A stretch of DNA of 64,000 nt. It comes from Martelella mediterranea. GTDB taxonomy: Bacteria; Pseudomonadota; Alphaproteobacteria; Rhizobiales; Rhizobiaceae. Position 1 is the first letter of the stretch, and the number at the start of each line of letters is the position of its first letter. The stretch spans positions 248,001 through 312,000 of the forward strand of contig NZ_SMAR01000001.1 of NCBI RefSeq assembly GCF_004342225.1, written 5' to 3'. Under the pieces are notes generated by a model, which ran no database searches, had not been told where the DNA came from, and was given only the letters and a program-made list of their open reading frames with translations. Shown here one piece after another: positions 53,905 to 63,258 of this stretch. Made by a program: the position numbers and the translations under genes.

Positions 53905-54186
53905 ATGAGTTCAACCGTCGAAATCGAAAACAAGCTTAAACGCATCTTCGATCCCGAACGCCTGGTTCTGATGGATGAAAGTGCCCGGCATGCCGGGCAC
54001 ATCGAAGCGTCGGGAAGTCCGGCGCTGAGCCATCTCCGAGTACGGATCGTCTCCGCACACTTCGAGGGGCTGAATCGTTTAGAGCGGCATCGTGCCGTGA
54101 ATGAGGCATTAAGCCAGGAAATTACCGAAGGCCTGCATGCGCTGGCAATCGAAGCTGCGGCCCCCGGCGAAAGGACACGCTGGTAA
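53905..54186 (+). CDS. bolA: BolA family protein
   Basis: 93 residues. HLRVRIVSAHFEGLNRLERH matches the BolA core (VxV-S-x-F-x-G) with helix-turn-helix-like fold. BolA proteins work with monothiol glutaredoxins in iron-sulfur sensing or as regulators of envelope genes. Divergent from the J-domain gene. Confidence 0.9.
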   Translation: MSSTVEIENKLKRIFDPERLVLMDESARHAGHIEASGSPALSHLRVRIVSAHFEGLNRLERHRAVNEALSQEITEGLHALAIEAAAPGERTRW

Positions 54187-54204
54187 CGCTGCGGGGGTTT
54201 ACTG

Positions 54205-55524
54205 TCAACGCGAAGATGGTGTCATAGCAGCCGCACCATCCAGCGGACGGATCCTGAGTTTGGTAATGCGATTTTTCTCGCGCTTCATAACGATGAAGCG
54301 CTTGCCATAAAAGGTGAATGACTGCCGCTCTTCAGGTATCGTCTGGCTTTCATGGATGACAAGACCCGCAATCGTGGTGGCCTCTTCATCCGGCAGCATC
54401 CAGTCCAGCGCGCGGTTCAGATCGCGGATCGGGACCGTGCCATCGACAACGATTGAGCCATCTGCTTCCTGCTGCACGCCGGAAATTTCAAGATCGTGCT
54501 CATCGGAAATATCGCCGACGATCTCTTCCAGAATATCTTCCAGCGTGACAATGCCCTGAACTTCACCATATTCGTCGACAACAACAGCGATGTGAACCTT
54601 CTTGCGTAAAAAGGCGTTCAGCTGATCCTTCAGATTTGTGCTGTCCGGCACAAACCATGGTTTCTGCGCCACTTTCACGATGTCTATCGTTGAGGGCGAA
54701 GCATGGGGTTCCGCCAATGCACGCGACAAATCCTTCGAATGGATCATGCCGATGATATTGTCGATGGAACCACGCCAGATCGGAAGCCGGGTATAAGGGC
54801 TTTCCAGCACGGTCTTTACGGCGGCCTCGGGTGTGTCATCAGCATTAACGGCCCGCATGGCAGTCCGGTGGATCATGACATCTGAGACTTCCAGCTCACC
54901 GAGGTCCAGAACACCGCCCAACCGATCGCGGTCAGCTTTTACAACTGAACCTTCCTTGTGCAGCAGATCGACGGTACCGCGCAGTTCATCACGCGCTGAA
55001 AGCATGGACCCGCTTTTGGAAAGCGTTACCCCGAAACGTCCGAGAATGAAGCGGACGATCATGTTCACGAGGCTCGACAGCGGGCCGATGATCAAGAAGA
55101 CAATGCGCACCAGAGGGGCAACAGTGAGTGCAAACCTGTCCGTTGCCGAAATGGCCCAGCTCTTTGGCAAGACCTCGGCAAAAACCACCAGAAGCGCGGT
55201 CATGATCAGCGTGGCATAAACGACACCATTGGCGCCAAACAGGCTCAGGAACAGTGTTGTTGTGAGTGATGATGCCAGAATGTTAACCAGATTATTGCCG
55301 ATCAGCAGTGCGCCAATCAGCCTGTCCTGCCGTGCAATCATGGTCGAAACCGTGCCGGCGCGCTTGTCACCCTGCTGCTCAAGAGAGTGCATACGCGCTC
55401 TGGAAACTGCCGTTAATGCGGTCTCTGAGCCGGAAAAAAAGGCAGAGATCACAATCAGGCAGATGATCCCACCCATCAGCAGCCCGTATTCGGCAAAGAA
55501 TTGCGATATATCGCTCATCGTCAT
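54205..55524 (-). CDS. HlyC/CorC-family transporter (DUF21-CBS-CorC)
   Basis: 439 residues. An N-terminal DUF21 domain of four helices (LIVISAFFSGSETALTAVSRARMH), two CBS domains (DVMIHRTAMRAV and TRLPIWRG/VVVDEYGEVQGIVTLEDILEEIVG split across 210-340), and a C-terminal CorC_HlyC domain. It is associated with magnesium/cobalt efflux tolerance. Start overlaps the aroB stop (ATGA), so an aroK-aroB-CorC operon. Confidence 0.9.
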   Translation of the reverse strand: MTMSDISQFFAEYGLLMGGIICLIVISAFFSGSETALTAVSRARMHSLEQQGDKRAGTVSTMIARQDRLIGALLIGNNLVNILASSLTTTLFLSLFGANGVVYATLIMTALLVVFAEVLPKSWAISATDRFALTVAPLVRIVFLIIGPLSSLVNMIVRFILGRFGVTLSKSGSMLSARDELRGTVDLLHKEGSVVKADRDRLGGVLDLGELEVSDVMIHRTAMRAVNADDTPEAAVKTVLESPYTRLPIWRGSIDNIIGMIHSKDLSRALAEPHASPSTIDIVKVAQKPWFVPDSTNLKDQLNAFLRKKVHIAVVVDEYGEVQGIVTLEDILEEIVGDISDEHDLEISGVQQEADGSIVVDGTVPIRDLNRALDWMLPDEEATTIAGLVIHESQTIPEERQSFTFYGKRFIVMKREKNRITKLRIRPLDGAAAMTPSSR

Positions 55525-56648
55525 TGCGGATGTTTTTCCGTCAGAAATGCCAGAACTTCAGATGGCGGCACATCATCGGCGATGAAAGCCTCACCAATGC
55601 CGCGTGTCAGGATGAAGGTCAGCTTGCCTCCCTTCACCTTTTTGTCCTGGCCGATTGCGTCCATCAATATATTGGGTGGTGGCAACGTTCCGTCAATATC
55701 CCCCATCGTTGTTGGCAGTCCGGCCTCTTTCAGGTGGTGCGCAACACGCTTTGCATCATCGGGGCTGGCAAGGTTCATCCGCGCGGAAAACTCATGCGCC
55801 AGAACCATGCCGATGGCCACACCTTCACCGTGAACAAGCCTTGCACTGTCGTACTCAGTTGCCTTTTCCAGAGCGTGGCCGAATGTGTGTCCGAGGTTCA
55901 GAAGCGCCCGTCTGCCGGTTTCCCGTTCATCGGCGGCGACCACAGCCGCCTTGGCTTCGCAGCTTTTCGCAATCGCTTCCGCGCGGGCTGTACGACCAGA
56001 AAATATTTCCGTCCGGTTCTTTTCAAGCCAGTGAAAAAAGTCGGGCTGATCAATCAGTCCGTATTTGACGACTTCGGCATAACCGGCAGCGAATTCGCGA
56101 TCACTGAGCGTATCAAGCACTGAAGTGTCGGCCAGAACCAGATCAGGCTGATGAAAGACGCCGACAAGATTTTTGCCGTGTGGAGCGTTGATGCCGGTTT
56201 TACCGCCGACGGAGGAATCGACCTGAGCCAGCAATGACGTCGGGATTTGAATGAAGTGCACCCCGCGCCGGACAATTCCTGCAGCAAAGCCTGCCAGATC
56301 GCCGATCACACCGCCGCCAAGCGCGATCACGGCGTCGGAGCGTTCGACCCTTGCCTCCAGGACCCCATCGACAACGGCGATCAGATTATCGAAGCTTTTG
56401 GTCTTCTCTCCGGGGTCCAGCGTGATCGTGTAGGTTTCAATGCCGTCGGTCTGAAGGCTTTCAACCAGAGCATCAAGATAGAGCGCGCCGACGTTCCTGT
56501 CGGTCACGATTGCTACTTTTTTGCAGTTGAGACGCGCGAGAATCTCACCGCCCGCGTGGCCGAGAAGGTCGTTGCCGATGAGAATGTCATAGCTGCGCGT
56601 GTCGAGGTCGACCCGCACAATCTTCCGGTCATCCTGCATCTTGGTCAT
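55521..56648 (-). CDS. aroB: 3-dehydroquinate synthase AroB
   Basis: 375 residues. NAD/metal motifs ALGGGVIGDLAGFAAGI, PTSLLAQVDSSVGGKTGIN, HGKNLVGVFHQPDLV, LNLGHTFGHALE and HGEGVAIGM are present. It converts DAHP to 3-dehydroquinate in the shikimate pathway. GGGAG lies upstream of the ATG at 56648. It overlaps aroK by 20 nt, so it is translationally coupled. Confidence 0.95.
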   Translation of the reverse strand: MTKMQDDRKIVRVDLDTRSYDILIGNDLLGHAGGEILARLNCKKVAIVTDRNVGALYLDALVESLQTDGIETYTITLDPGEKTKSFDNLIAVVDGVLEARVERSDAVIALGGGVIGDLAGFAAGIVRRGVHFIQIPTSLLAQVDSSVGGKTGINAPHGKNLVGVFHQPDLVLADTSVLDTLSDREFAAGYAEVVKYGLIDQPDFFHWLEKNRTEIFSGRTARAEAIAKSCEAKAAVVAADERETGRRALLNLGHTFGHALEKATEYDSARLVHGEGVAIGMVLAHEFSARMNLASPDDAKRVAHHLKEAGLPTTMGDIDGTLPPPNILMDAIGQDKKVKGGKLTFILTRGIGEAFIADDVPPSEVLAFLTEKHPQ

Positions 56649-57264
56649 GGGCGGCTCCCTCATTTCTGTCATGCAGCGCTGCCAGGGCTTTCAGCACATC
56701 GCGCATCACTGTTTCTTTGCGGACATTGCGCGATAATACGGTGACTTCCGCTTCCGCATAGACCGGATAACGCGCATCCATCAGATTTTTCAAAGTCTGT
56801 TTCGGATTTTCTGTCTTGAGCAATGGGCGTGTCTGTCGCCGCCGTACCCGATCCCAAAGCGTTTCAAGGTCAGCTTTGAGCCAGAGAGACAGACCGGAAT
56901 CAGCAATTAACTTGCGATTGACCGGATTGACGAACGCGCCGCCGCCCGTCGATACGATCGCCGGACCTTCCGTGAGGATACGTTCGATCACCCGGGTTTC
57001 AAGCGCGCGGAACTCAGGTTCGCCATATTGCTCGAAAAGATCGGCAATCGTCATCTGCGCGGCGGCTTCAATTTCCTGGTCGGTATCGACGTAAGGCAGT
57101 TTCAGCTTATCGGCGACCAGTTTGCCGATGGCTGTTTTGCCTGCCCCCATCAGGCCGACAAGGATCAGGTTCCGCCCAGCCAGCCCGCTCAGTGCCTTCT
57201 GTTTTAGGTTCGGATTGCCCGAATCTTGCTTTGCGTTCATATCGCGCCCATTGTTTTCAGCCAC
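56629..57264 (-). CDS. aroK: Shikimate kinase AroK
   Basis: 211 residues (203 if it starts at 57240). P-loop [34 protein letters not shown] and RTRPLLKT. It phosphorylates shikimate. Begins the aroK-aroB-CorC transcript, divergent from xerD. Confidence 0.93.
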   Translation of the reverse strand: MAENNGRDMNAKQDSGNPNLKQKALSGLAGRNLILVGLMGAGKTAIGKLVADKLKLPYVDTDQEIEAAAQMTIADLFEQYGEPEFRALETRVIERILTEGPAIVSTGGGAFVNPVNRKLIADSGLSLWLKADLETLWDRVRRRQTRPLLKTENPKQTLKNLMDARYPVYAEAEVTVLSRNVRKETVMRDVLKALAALHDRNEGAAHDQDAG

Positions 57265-57329
57265 GTATCGGCAAATGCTGCCGGGGCGTCAAGTCAAAGC
57301 GATCTGTAACACGGGGAATCGTAAAGGAA

Positions 57330-58283
57330 ATGGCTCTGGACCTCTCAGCTGCGCATATTGAAGCTTTTCTCGAAATGCTGAGCGCAGAGCGTGGCGCATC
57401 CGATAATACGCTTGTTGCCTATAAACGCGACCTTGGTGACTTCCGGGATTTTCAGACAGATCGTGGTGTTCGTGTCGATAATGCGGCCACTGCAGATATT
57501 TCCGCCTATCTTTCTGATCTCGTTACACGGGGCTTTGCCGCGACTTCGCAGGCAAGGCGGCTTTCGGCACTGAAGCAGTTTTATCAGTTCCTTTATGCCG
57601 AAGGTTTGCGCGGTGACGACCCGACGGGTGTGATTGATTCTCCCAAAAAGGGAAGAGCGTTGCCCAAGACGCTTTCTGTTCACGATGTTGACCGGTTGCT
57701 GTCGCGGGCCAAAACCGAAGCTGAAGAAGAAGGGGCGGGGCATTTTGAGCGCCTGCGCATGGCCGCACTTTTAGAAACGCTTTACGCCAGTGGCATGCGT
57801 GTGTCCGAGCTTGTGACCTTGCCTGCCAGTATTCTCAAACGTGATGAGCGGTTCGTGACCATCCGGGGAAAAGGCAATAAGGAAAGGGCGGTGCCGCTGT
57901 CACGGCGTGCCATTGCAGCACTTCACGCTTTTAATGCAGCGCGTTTGGCCGCCATCGCTGGAACGGATGCTGAGTATAACCCATATCTGTTTGCTTCTTC
58001 CGGACGCGATGGTCATCTGGCGCGTCAGGTTTTCGCGCGGGAGCTGAAAGGTCTGGCGGCCCGTGCCGGGCTGCCTGCTTCTGCTGTGTCGCCGCATGTG
58101 TTACGTCATGCTTTTGCAAGTCATCTTCTTCAGAACGGAGCAGACCTTCGCGCAGTACAGGAAATGCTTGGACATTCAGACATTTCCACAACGCAGATTT
58201 ACACACATGTTCTTGAAGAAAGGCTTCGGGAACTGGTTGAAATGCATCACCCCCTTGCAAAAATAGCTAAAAAACGGGATTAA
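57330..58283 (+). CDS. xerD: Site-specific tyrosine recombinase XerD
   Basis: 317 residues. An N-terminal SAM-like domain precedes the catalytic domain with [10 protein letters not shown] (Arg), [12 protein letters not shown] (HxxR), [14 protein letters not shown] (His, Tyr). With XerC it resolves chromosome dimers at dif. Start at 57330 has AAGGA upstream; the longer frame overlaps aroK and is unlikely. Followed by accA on the same strand, 75 bp away. Confidence 0.92.
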   Translation: MALDLSAAHIEAFLEMLSAERGASDNTLVAYKRDLGDFRDFQTDRGVRVDNAATADISAYLSDLVTRGFAATSQARRLSALKQFYQFLYAEGLRGDDPTGVIDSPKKGRALPKTLSVHDVDRLLSRAKTEAEEEGAGHFERLRMAALLETLYASGMRVSELVTLPASILKRDERFVTIRGKGNKERAVPLSRRAIAALHAFNAARLAAIAGTDAEYNPYLFASSGRDGHLARQVFARELKGLAARAGLPASAVSPHVLRHAFASHLLQNGADLRAVQEMLGHSDISTTQIYTHVLEERLRELVEMHHPLAKIAKKRD

Positions 58284-58358
58284 GCGGCATCAAATAACAA
58301 TCATATGAAGATTGCAGCCCGTCAGGCCGCTTCAGGGATAACCACGGAAAGTCCGACA

Positions 58359-59312
58359 ATGTACAGCTATCTCGATTTCGAACGACCGATTTCCGATCTG
58401 GAAGCGAAGATTATCGAGTTGAAGAAAATTGTCTCCGACGGCGAGAGCATCGATACGACCGACGAGATCCGGCGGCTTGAAACACGCGTCGATGAGGCCA
58501 TGAATGAGATCTATGCCAAGCTGACGCCATGGCAAAAGGCGCAGGTTGCCCGTCATCCGCAGCGCCCGCATTTCATTGATTATGCTGCCCGCCTGTTTAC
58601 TGAAGTCACGCTTCTGGCCGGTGATCGTAATTTTGGTGAAGATGCCGCCATTCAGGCCGGCGTCGCCCGCTTCCGTGGCCGTCCTGTCGCTTTCATCGGT
58701 GAGGAAAAAGGCAACGACACCAAAAGCCGGTTGAAACACAATTTCGGTATGCCGCGCCCGGAAGGATACCGCAAGGCTATCCGCGTGATGGAACTGGCCG
58801 AGCGCTTCAACCTGCCGGTCATCTCGCTTGTCGATACGGCTGGGGCCTATCCCGGCGTCGGTGCCGAGGAGCGTGGCCAGGCTGAGGCGATTGCCCGCTC
58901 GACGCAGATGTGTCTGCGCATCGGTGTGCCTCTGATCACGGTGGTTATCGGCGAGGGTATGTCCGGCGGCGCCATTGCCATTGCCGCTGCAAGTCGCGTT
59001 TATATGCTGGAGCACTCGATTTATTCGGTGATTTCGCCGGAAGGCGCAGCCTCCATTCTCTGGCGCGATTCGGCCCGTGCCAAAGAGGCAGCGACAAATA
59101 TGAAGATCACGGCGCAGGATCTGAAGGGGTTTGGTGTCGTCGATGAAATCATTCCGGAGCCGGTTGGTGGAGCGCATCGTCACTCCGAAACGGTGATTGA
59201 TGCTTGTGGCGACCAGATTGCCGAGGGGCTGGCATCCATGGATGGAATGTCGGGAGAGGAAATTCGCAACCAGCGCCGGCAGAAATTCCTGGCGATCGGG
59301 CGGAACCTTTAA
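58359..59312 (+). CDS. accA: Acetyl-CoA carboxylase carboxyltransferase subunit alpha
   Basis: 317 residues, the usual length. MYSYLDFERPISDLEAKI at the start, RPVAFIGEEKGNDTKSR, TAGAYPGVGAEERGQAEAI and GEGMSGGAIAIA are diagnostic. It carries out the carboxyl transfer to acetyl-CoA in fatty acid synthesis. GGAAAG precedes the ATG. No terminator seen after it. Confidence 0.97.
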   Translation: MYSYLDFERPISDLEAKIIELKKIVSDGESIDTTDEIRRLETRVDEAMNEIYAKLTPWQKAQVARHPQRPHFIDYAARLFTEVTLLAGDRNFGEDAAIQAGVARFRGRPVAFIGEEKGNDTKSRLKHNFGMPRPEGYRKAIRVMELAERFNLPVISLVDTAGAYPGVGAEERGQAEAIARSTQMCLRIGVPLITVVIGEGMSGGAIAIAAASRVYMLEHSIYSVISPEGAASILWRDSARAKEAATNMKITAQDLKGFGVVDEIIPEPVGGAHRHSETVIDACGDQIAEGLASMDGMSGEEIRNQRRQKFLAIGRNL

Positions 59313-59459
59313 TCGCCTTCACGCAGCCCGGTTTCGTTGTTGCGCAATTCGTTGAGAACGGTTAACGCTTTCTTGATGATTGGCGGTGCATAGTGTTCGC
59401 TCAGAACGCAATTTATAAGCTAAGTTGCGTTAACGGCGAAAATCCGGCAGGTTGAACCC

Positions 59460-60653
59460 ATGCGTTTAAAGATCCTTGCCCCAATGTTCTTCGCCACGAT
59501 GGCGCTGACGGGCTGCAACAGCTTTTTTGACAGTACCGACTTTTCCTCTGTTCAGGAAAAGATGAATTATGCTTTGCCCTCATCCTTTGTCGCCAAGATG
59601 CGTTCGAACGACATGGATAAGTATGCGCCGATTACGATTCGCATCTTCAAGGAAGAAGGTGTTCTGGAAATCTGGAAACAGAAGCGCGATGGCACCTATG
59701 GCGAGCTCGAAGCTTATGAGATCTGCGCCTGGTCGGGAAAGCTCGGGCCGAAGAAGAAAGAAGGTGACCGTCAGGCACCGGAAGGTTTCTATCCGCTTTC
59801 AAAAGGTCTCCTGAATCCGTATTCGCAGTATTTTCTGGCTATCAACACCGGTTACCCGAACAGGTATGACCGTGCGAACCAGCTGACCGGTTCTAATCTG
59901 ATGATCCATGGCGCCTGTTCTTCACGCGGCTGCTATTCGATGACGGATGAGCAGATTCTTGAGATTTTTGCGCTGGCGCGCGATGCCTTCAAGGGCGGAC
60001 AGCAGGCCATCATGCTGCAGGCTTATCCGTTCCGCATGACGGCGGATAACATGGTTCGTCACCGTTTCAATGAAAACTATCCCTTCTGGCAGATGTTGAA
60101 GCCCGGTTACGACTATTTCGAGGTCACGCACAAAACGCCCGATGTCGATATCTGCGGTGGCAAATACCTGTTTAACAAGGATCCGGTTGCGGGTGCTTCC
60201 TTTGCCTCGGACCAGGCTTGTCCTGCAACGGTCGTCAGCATGTCTTCTGCAGATGCTCAGGCGATTGCCGAGTATGAGACGAAGTATCAGAAAGACTTCG
60301 AAAAGGCCTTGAAGAAGAATGAAGGCAAGGTCTGGATTGATCCGAGTGAGGCTGAACGCAAGGCGCTTGTCGCGGACCTGCGTGAAGACCCGACCGATCC
60401 GCTCTATCAGCCGACCGGGTCATCACTTGAGGCCGGGCGTTATGTGACGCTAGAAGAATACCGTATTGCGAAGTTTGGTCCGGTTGAGCAGCCCGAGGTC
60501 ATCGACACAACGCAAACCGCTGCGATTGAAAATGTGCCGGACGTGCCTGTCGCAACTGGCGGTGTTCCCATTCCGCAGCGCAGCCCAATCACCTCTGCTT
60601 ATGCAGAACAGCCTGAGACGCAGGAGAAGAAGCCTTTCTGGAAGTTCTGGTGA
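59460..60653 (+). CDS. L,D-transpeptidase lipoprotein (YafK-like)
   Basis: 397 residues. Signal peptide with lipobox L-T-G-C (Cys at about residue 19), so a lipoprotein. A YkuD/YafK catalytic domain carries the HGACSSRGCYSMT motif (catalytic Cys in S-R-G-C). The long C-terminal extension is low-complexity and acidic/proline-rich, ending KKPFWKFW. It probably links or trims peptidoglycan peptides. Followed by tusA with 1 nt between stop and GTG. Confidence 0.85.
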   Translation: MRLKILAPMFFATMALTGCNSFFDSTDFSSVQEKMNYALPSSFVAKMRSNDMDKYAPITIRIFKEEGVLEIWKQKRDGTYGELEAYEICAWSGKLGPKKKEGDRQAPEGFYPLSKGLLNPYSQYFLAINTGYPNRYDRANQLTGSNLMIHGACSSRGCYSMTDEQILEIFALARDAFKGGQQAIMLQAYPFRMTADNMVRHRFNENYPFWQMLKPGYDYFEVTHKTPDVDICGGKYLFNKDPVAGASFASDQACPATVVSMSSADAQAIAEYETKYQKDFEKALKKNEGKVWIDPSEAERKALVADLREDPTDPLYQPTGSSLEAGRYVTLEEYRIAKFGPVEQPEVIDTTQTAAIENVPDVPVATGGVPIPQRSPITSAYAEQPETQEKKPFWKFW

Positions 60654-60654
60654 C

Positions 60655-60909
60655 GTGGCAGAGCCTTTGCCACTTTACGATCTGCGTGGGCTGAAATGCC
60701 CGCTACCTGCGCTCAAAGCGCAGAAGCGTCTGGCCTTGATTGCGCCAGGTGAGCGTCTTTTGATTGAAACCAGCGATCCGCTGGCCAAAATCGACATTCC
60801 CCATCTTTGCAATCAGCATGGCCACCGGCTCCTCGAAATCGAGGTAACAGCCGATGGTCATCGTTTTCTCATTGAGCGTGGTTCAACTGAGCTTAAAGCC
60901 GAAGGCTGA
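60655..60909 (+). CDS. tusA: TusA-like sulfurtransferase
   Basis: 84 residues, starting at a GTG one base after the L,D-transpeptidase stop. The L-R-G-L-K-C-P-L-P motif holds the sulfur-carrying Cys. TusA family proteins relay sulfur in tRNA thiolation or other sulfur traffic. The short gene overlaps the convergent CobW gene by 27 nt. Co-transcribed with the transpeptidase. Confidence 0.82.
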   Translation: MAEPLPLYDLRGLKCPLPALKAQKRLALIAPGERLLIETSDPLAKIDIPHLCNQHGHRLLEIEVTADGHRFLIERGSTELKAEG

Positions 60910-61977
60910 GAGCGGGTTGTCTTCGAGTGCAGCCCGATCCGGGCGGTCGATGACAGGATTATTCAGAAATGCGTCGAACAGATCGCGCACATCGGCTTCA
61001 CGCAGGTCACGGGTGATCACGACAAGACGGGTATTCCCCTTGTCATCTTCGCCTGCAGATTTGAGCCGCCTCGGTGGATAGACCGTTTCCTGCACACCAT
61101 GGACGACAAAGGGAGCATCGGCATTGCTGACTGCCACGATGCCTTTTATCCGCAGAAGTTTTTCGCCGTACTGAGCTGCCAGCCTCTGCAGAAATGCCTG
61201 TATCGTGGAAAGGCTATCGACCGGTCCTGTCTGGAGTGCAAATGCACGGATGTGTTCGCCATGGCGGTTTACATCGTGATGGTGGTGATGATGGTGCCCG
61301 GTATCGGCATTGGACAGCCATTCTCCCACATGCCCGGGCTTGCTCTCAGGATCGAAAAGGCCAGCCACAAGAAGCGTTGGCCTGGAAGCGATTTCGTCAT
61401 TGACATCCACGATCTCGGCCATCGGGTTGATGGCGGAGAGGCGGCTTCGCAGTTTGCTGACGGTATCTTCATCAACGAGATCGGTTTTGGTCATGACCAG
61501 CCGGTCGGCAACAGCGGCCTGCCGGGCCGCCTCGTCATAAGTCTCGATAGTCTTGAGGCCCGAGATGGCATCAACCAGCGTAACGACACCATCGACCCTG
61601 AAGGTGGCGGCAATAGCCGGATGCGCCATAACCGCCTTGAGAACCGGAACCGGATCGGCAAGGCCGGTCGTTTCTATGATGACGCGGCTGAACGGCTTGA
61701 TCCTGCCGGTCTGCGCCTTGTCGAGAAGGTCGGCAAGCGTATCGATCAACTCTCCTCGCACCGTGCAGCAAAGGCACCCATTGGACAATTCGACAACATT
61801 CTCGCCAGAAGTCTCGACCAGCATGTGATCGATTCCGACTTCGCCAAACTCATTGATGATAACCGCGGCATCGGAAAGAGCTGGCGCATGAAGCAGCCGG
61901 TTGAGGAGTGTTGATTTCCCGGCACCCAGAAAACCGGTGACGATGGAGACTGGAATAACGTCGGAAGGATGAAACAT
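60883..61977 (-). CDS. CobW/COG0523 GTPase metallochaperone
   Basis: 364 residues. P-loop TGFLGAGKSTLLN, NEFGEVGIDH, metal motif GCLCC, and a histidine-rich run (HHHHHHHDVNRHGEH) before the C-terminal domain, typical of Zn-binding COG0523 proteins. It likely delivers Zn or Co to a target enzyme; whether it is the cobalamin CobW is uncertain. The stop converges onto tusA. Confidence 0.85.
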   Translation of the reverse strand: MFHPSDVIPVSIVTGFLGAGKSTLLNRLLHAPALSDAAVIINEFGEVGIDHMLVETSGENVVELSNGCLCCTVRGELIDTLADLLDKAQTGRIKPFSRVIIETTGLADPVPVLKAVMAHPAIAATFRVDGVVTLVDAISGLKTIETYDEAARQAAVADRLVMTKTDLVDEDTVSKLRSRLSAINPMAEIVDVNDEIASRPTLLVAGLFDPESKPGHVGEWLSNADTGHHHHHHHDVNRHGEHIRAFALQTGPVDSLSTIQAFLQRLAAQYGEKLLRIKGIVAVSNADAPFVVHGVQETVYPPRRLKSAGEDDKGNTRLVVITRDLREADVRDLFDAFLNNPVIDRPDRAALEDNPLSAFGFKLS

Positions 61978-61988
61978 GGATAGTCTTT

Positions 61989-63185
61989 TTATTGTCTGGG
62001 ACGGGCGTAAGGCAGTGGAACGGCGCTCAGCGTATCAAGTCTGTTTGAAGCCATTTCGGTGTCGTTTGGTAGCCTTTTGGCCTCAACCATCGGAAACTCT
62101 TCCGGGATCTGGTGAAGGTAAGGTGAGGTGAGTATATAGTTGCCGTCTTCGTCGCGCAAAGCTGCGCGGGCTTCAGCGGCCTCTGCCGAGCAGACTTCAC
62201 TTGTCACGTCGGCCACAGATTTATCAGCATCAGCAGGTGGCAGATAGGTGGCCAGGCGGGGGCCATTGCGCATATCGGCGTTCAAACCGGCCTCCAGAAG
62301 CTGAGCCGCTGTTTCAACACGCGCCACGACACTCGCAGAGCCAAGTGCGACAGCTATAATGTCCTTGCGACCGCGCGAAGCGGTCGAGACCTGATTATAG
62401 CCGGAAGAACAGGTGAAGCCGGTCTTCATGCCAGTGGCGCCGTTGAAATTATCGATCAGGAGATTGGTATTCCGATATTCGCCGCTGTCCGCATCAATGC
62501 CTGGAATGGTGAAGTAATCGAGGTAGTCGGGAAACTTCTTTTTGATAGCCAGCGCCAGCACAGCCATATCCCGTGCAGTCGTATATTGTCCCGGCTGAGG
62601 ATCATTCATAGCGTCCATGCCGTTGGCATTGACAAAATGTGTGTCGGTCATGCCGATCTGTTTGGCCGTTGCATTCATGCGGTTGATAAAATCAGAGCGT
62701 CCGCCCGGAGCGTTGTCCGCAACCGCATGAGCCGCATCGTTGGCAGAGCGCACGAGCATCATCTTCAGCGCCGTATCAAGTGTAACCCGCGTGCCCGGAG
62801 CGAAATACATTTTGGCTGCCGGTTCTCCGGCGGCGGCAGCAGAGAAGGTGATGACCGTGTTCTTGCTCAGGCGGCCAGCTTCCATATCTTCAAATGTCAG
62901 ATAGGCCGTCATCAGCTTCGTCAGTGAGGCCGGGTACCAGCGTTTGAATGGTTCCTGAGCGTAAAGAACGCGTTCGGTTTTTGCATCAACAACAATATAT
63001 GGATTGGCGCGCGCTGCTTCAGACCATGCCACACTTGTAAGTGAAACAATGAAAAGGCAGGCGGCAACCACCAGAGGGCGGATGTTTCCGCATGTTTTTG
63101 TGCGTGCTGCTGCCGACACGTTTTTACTCCACTTGCCTGATGACTGCGATACATATAGGCCTTGAACGAGCGGATACTGTTGCAT
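61989..63185 (-). CDS. D-alanyl-D-alanine carboxypeptidase (penicillin-binding protein 5 type)
   Basis: 398 residues (or about 376 if the GTG at 63119, preceded by GGAG, is used). Signal peptide region LVVAACLFIVSLTSVAWSEA. Active-site motifs SLTK (SxxK), RSANDAAH (SxN) and KTGFTCSSG (KTG) are all present. It trims the terminal D-alanine of peptidoglycan stems. It lies 11 bp upstream of the CobW gene, in the same direction. Confidence 0.9.
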   Translation of the reverse strand: MQQYPLVQGLYVSQSSGKWSKNVSAAARTKTCGNIRPLVVAACLFIVSLTSVAWSEAARANPYIVVDAKTERVLYAQEPFKRWYPASLTKLMTAYLTFEDMEAGRLSKNTVITFSAAAAGEPAAKMYFAPGTRVTLDTALKMMLVRSANDAAHAVADNAPGGRSDFINRMNATAKQIGMTDTHFVNANGMDAMNDPQPGQYTTARDMAVLALAIKKKFPDYLDYFTIPGIDADSGEYRNTNLLIDNFNGATGMKTGFTCSSGYNQVSTASRGRKDIIAVALGSASVVARVETAAQLLEAGLNADMRNGPRLATYLPPADADKSVADVTSEVCSAEAAEARAALRDEDGNYILTSPYLHQIPEEFPMVEAKRLPNDTEMASNRLDTLSAVPLPYARPRQ

Positions 63186-63258
63186 GTTAACCGTGCATAT
63201 CCCACATCCTCTCAGTGCCTTTTACAATGAATTTCTGAAAAATGCAGGGGTAACCTTA

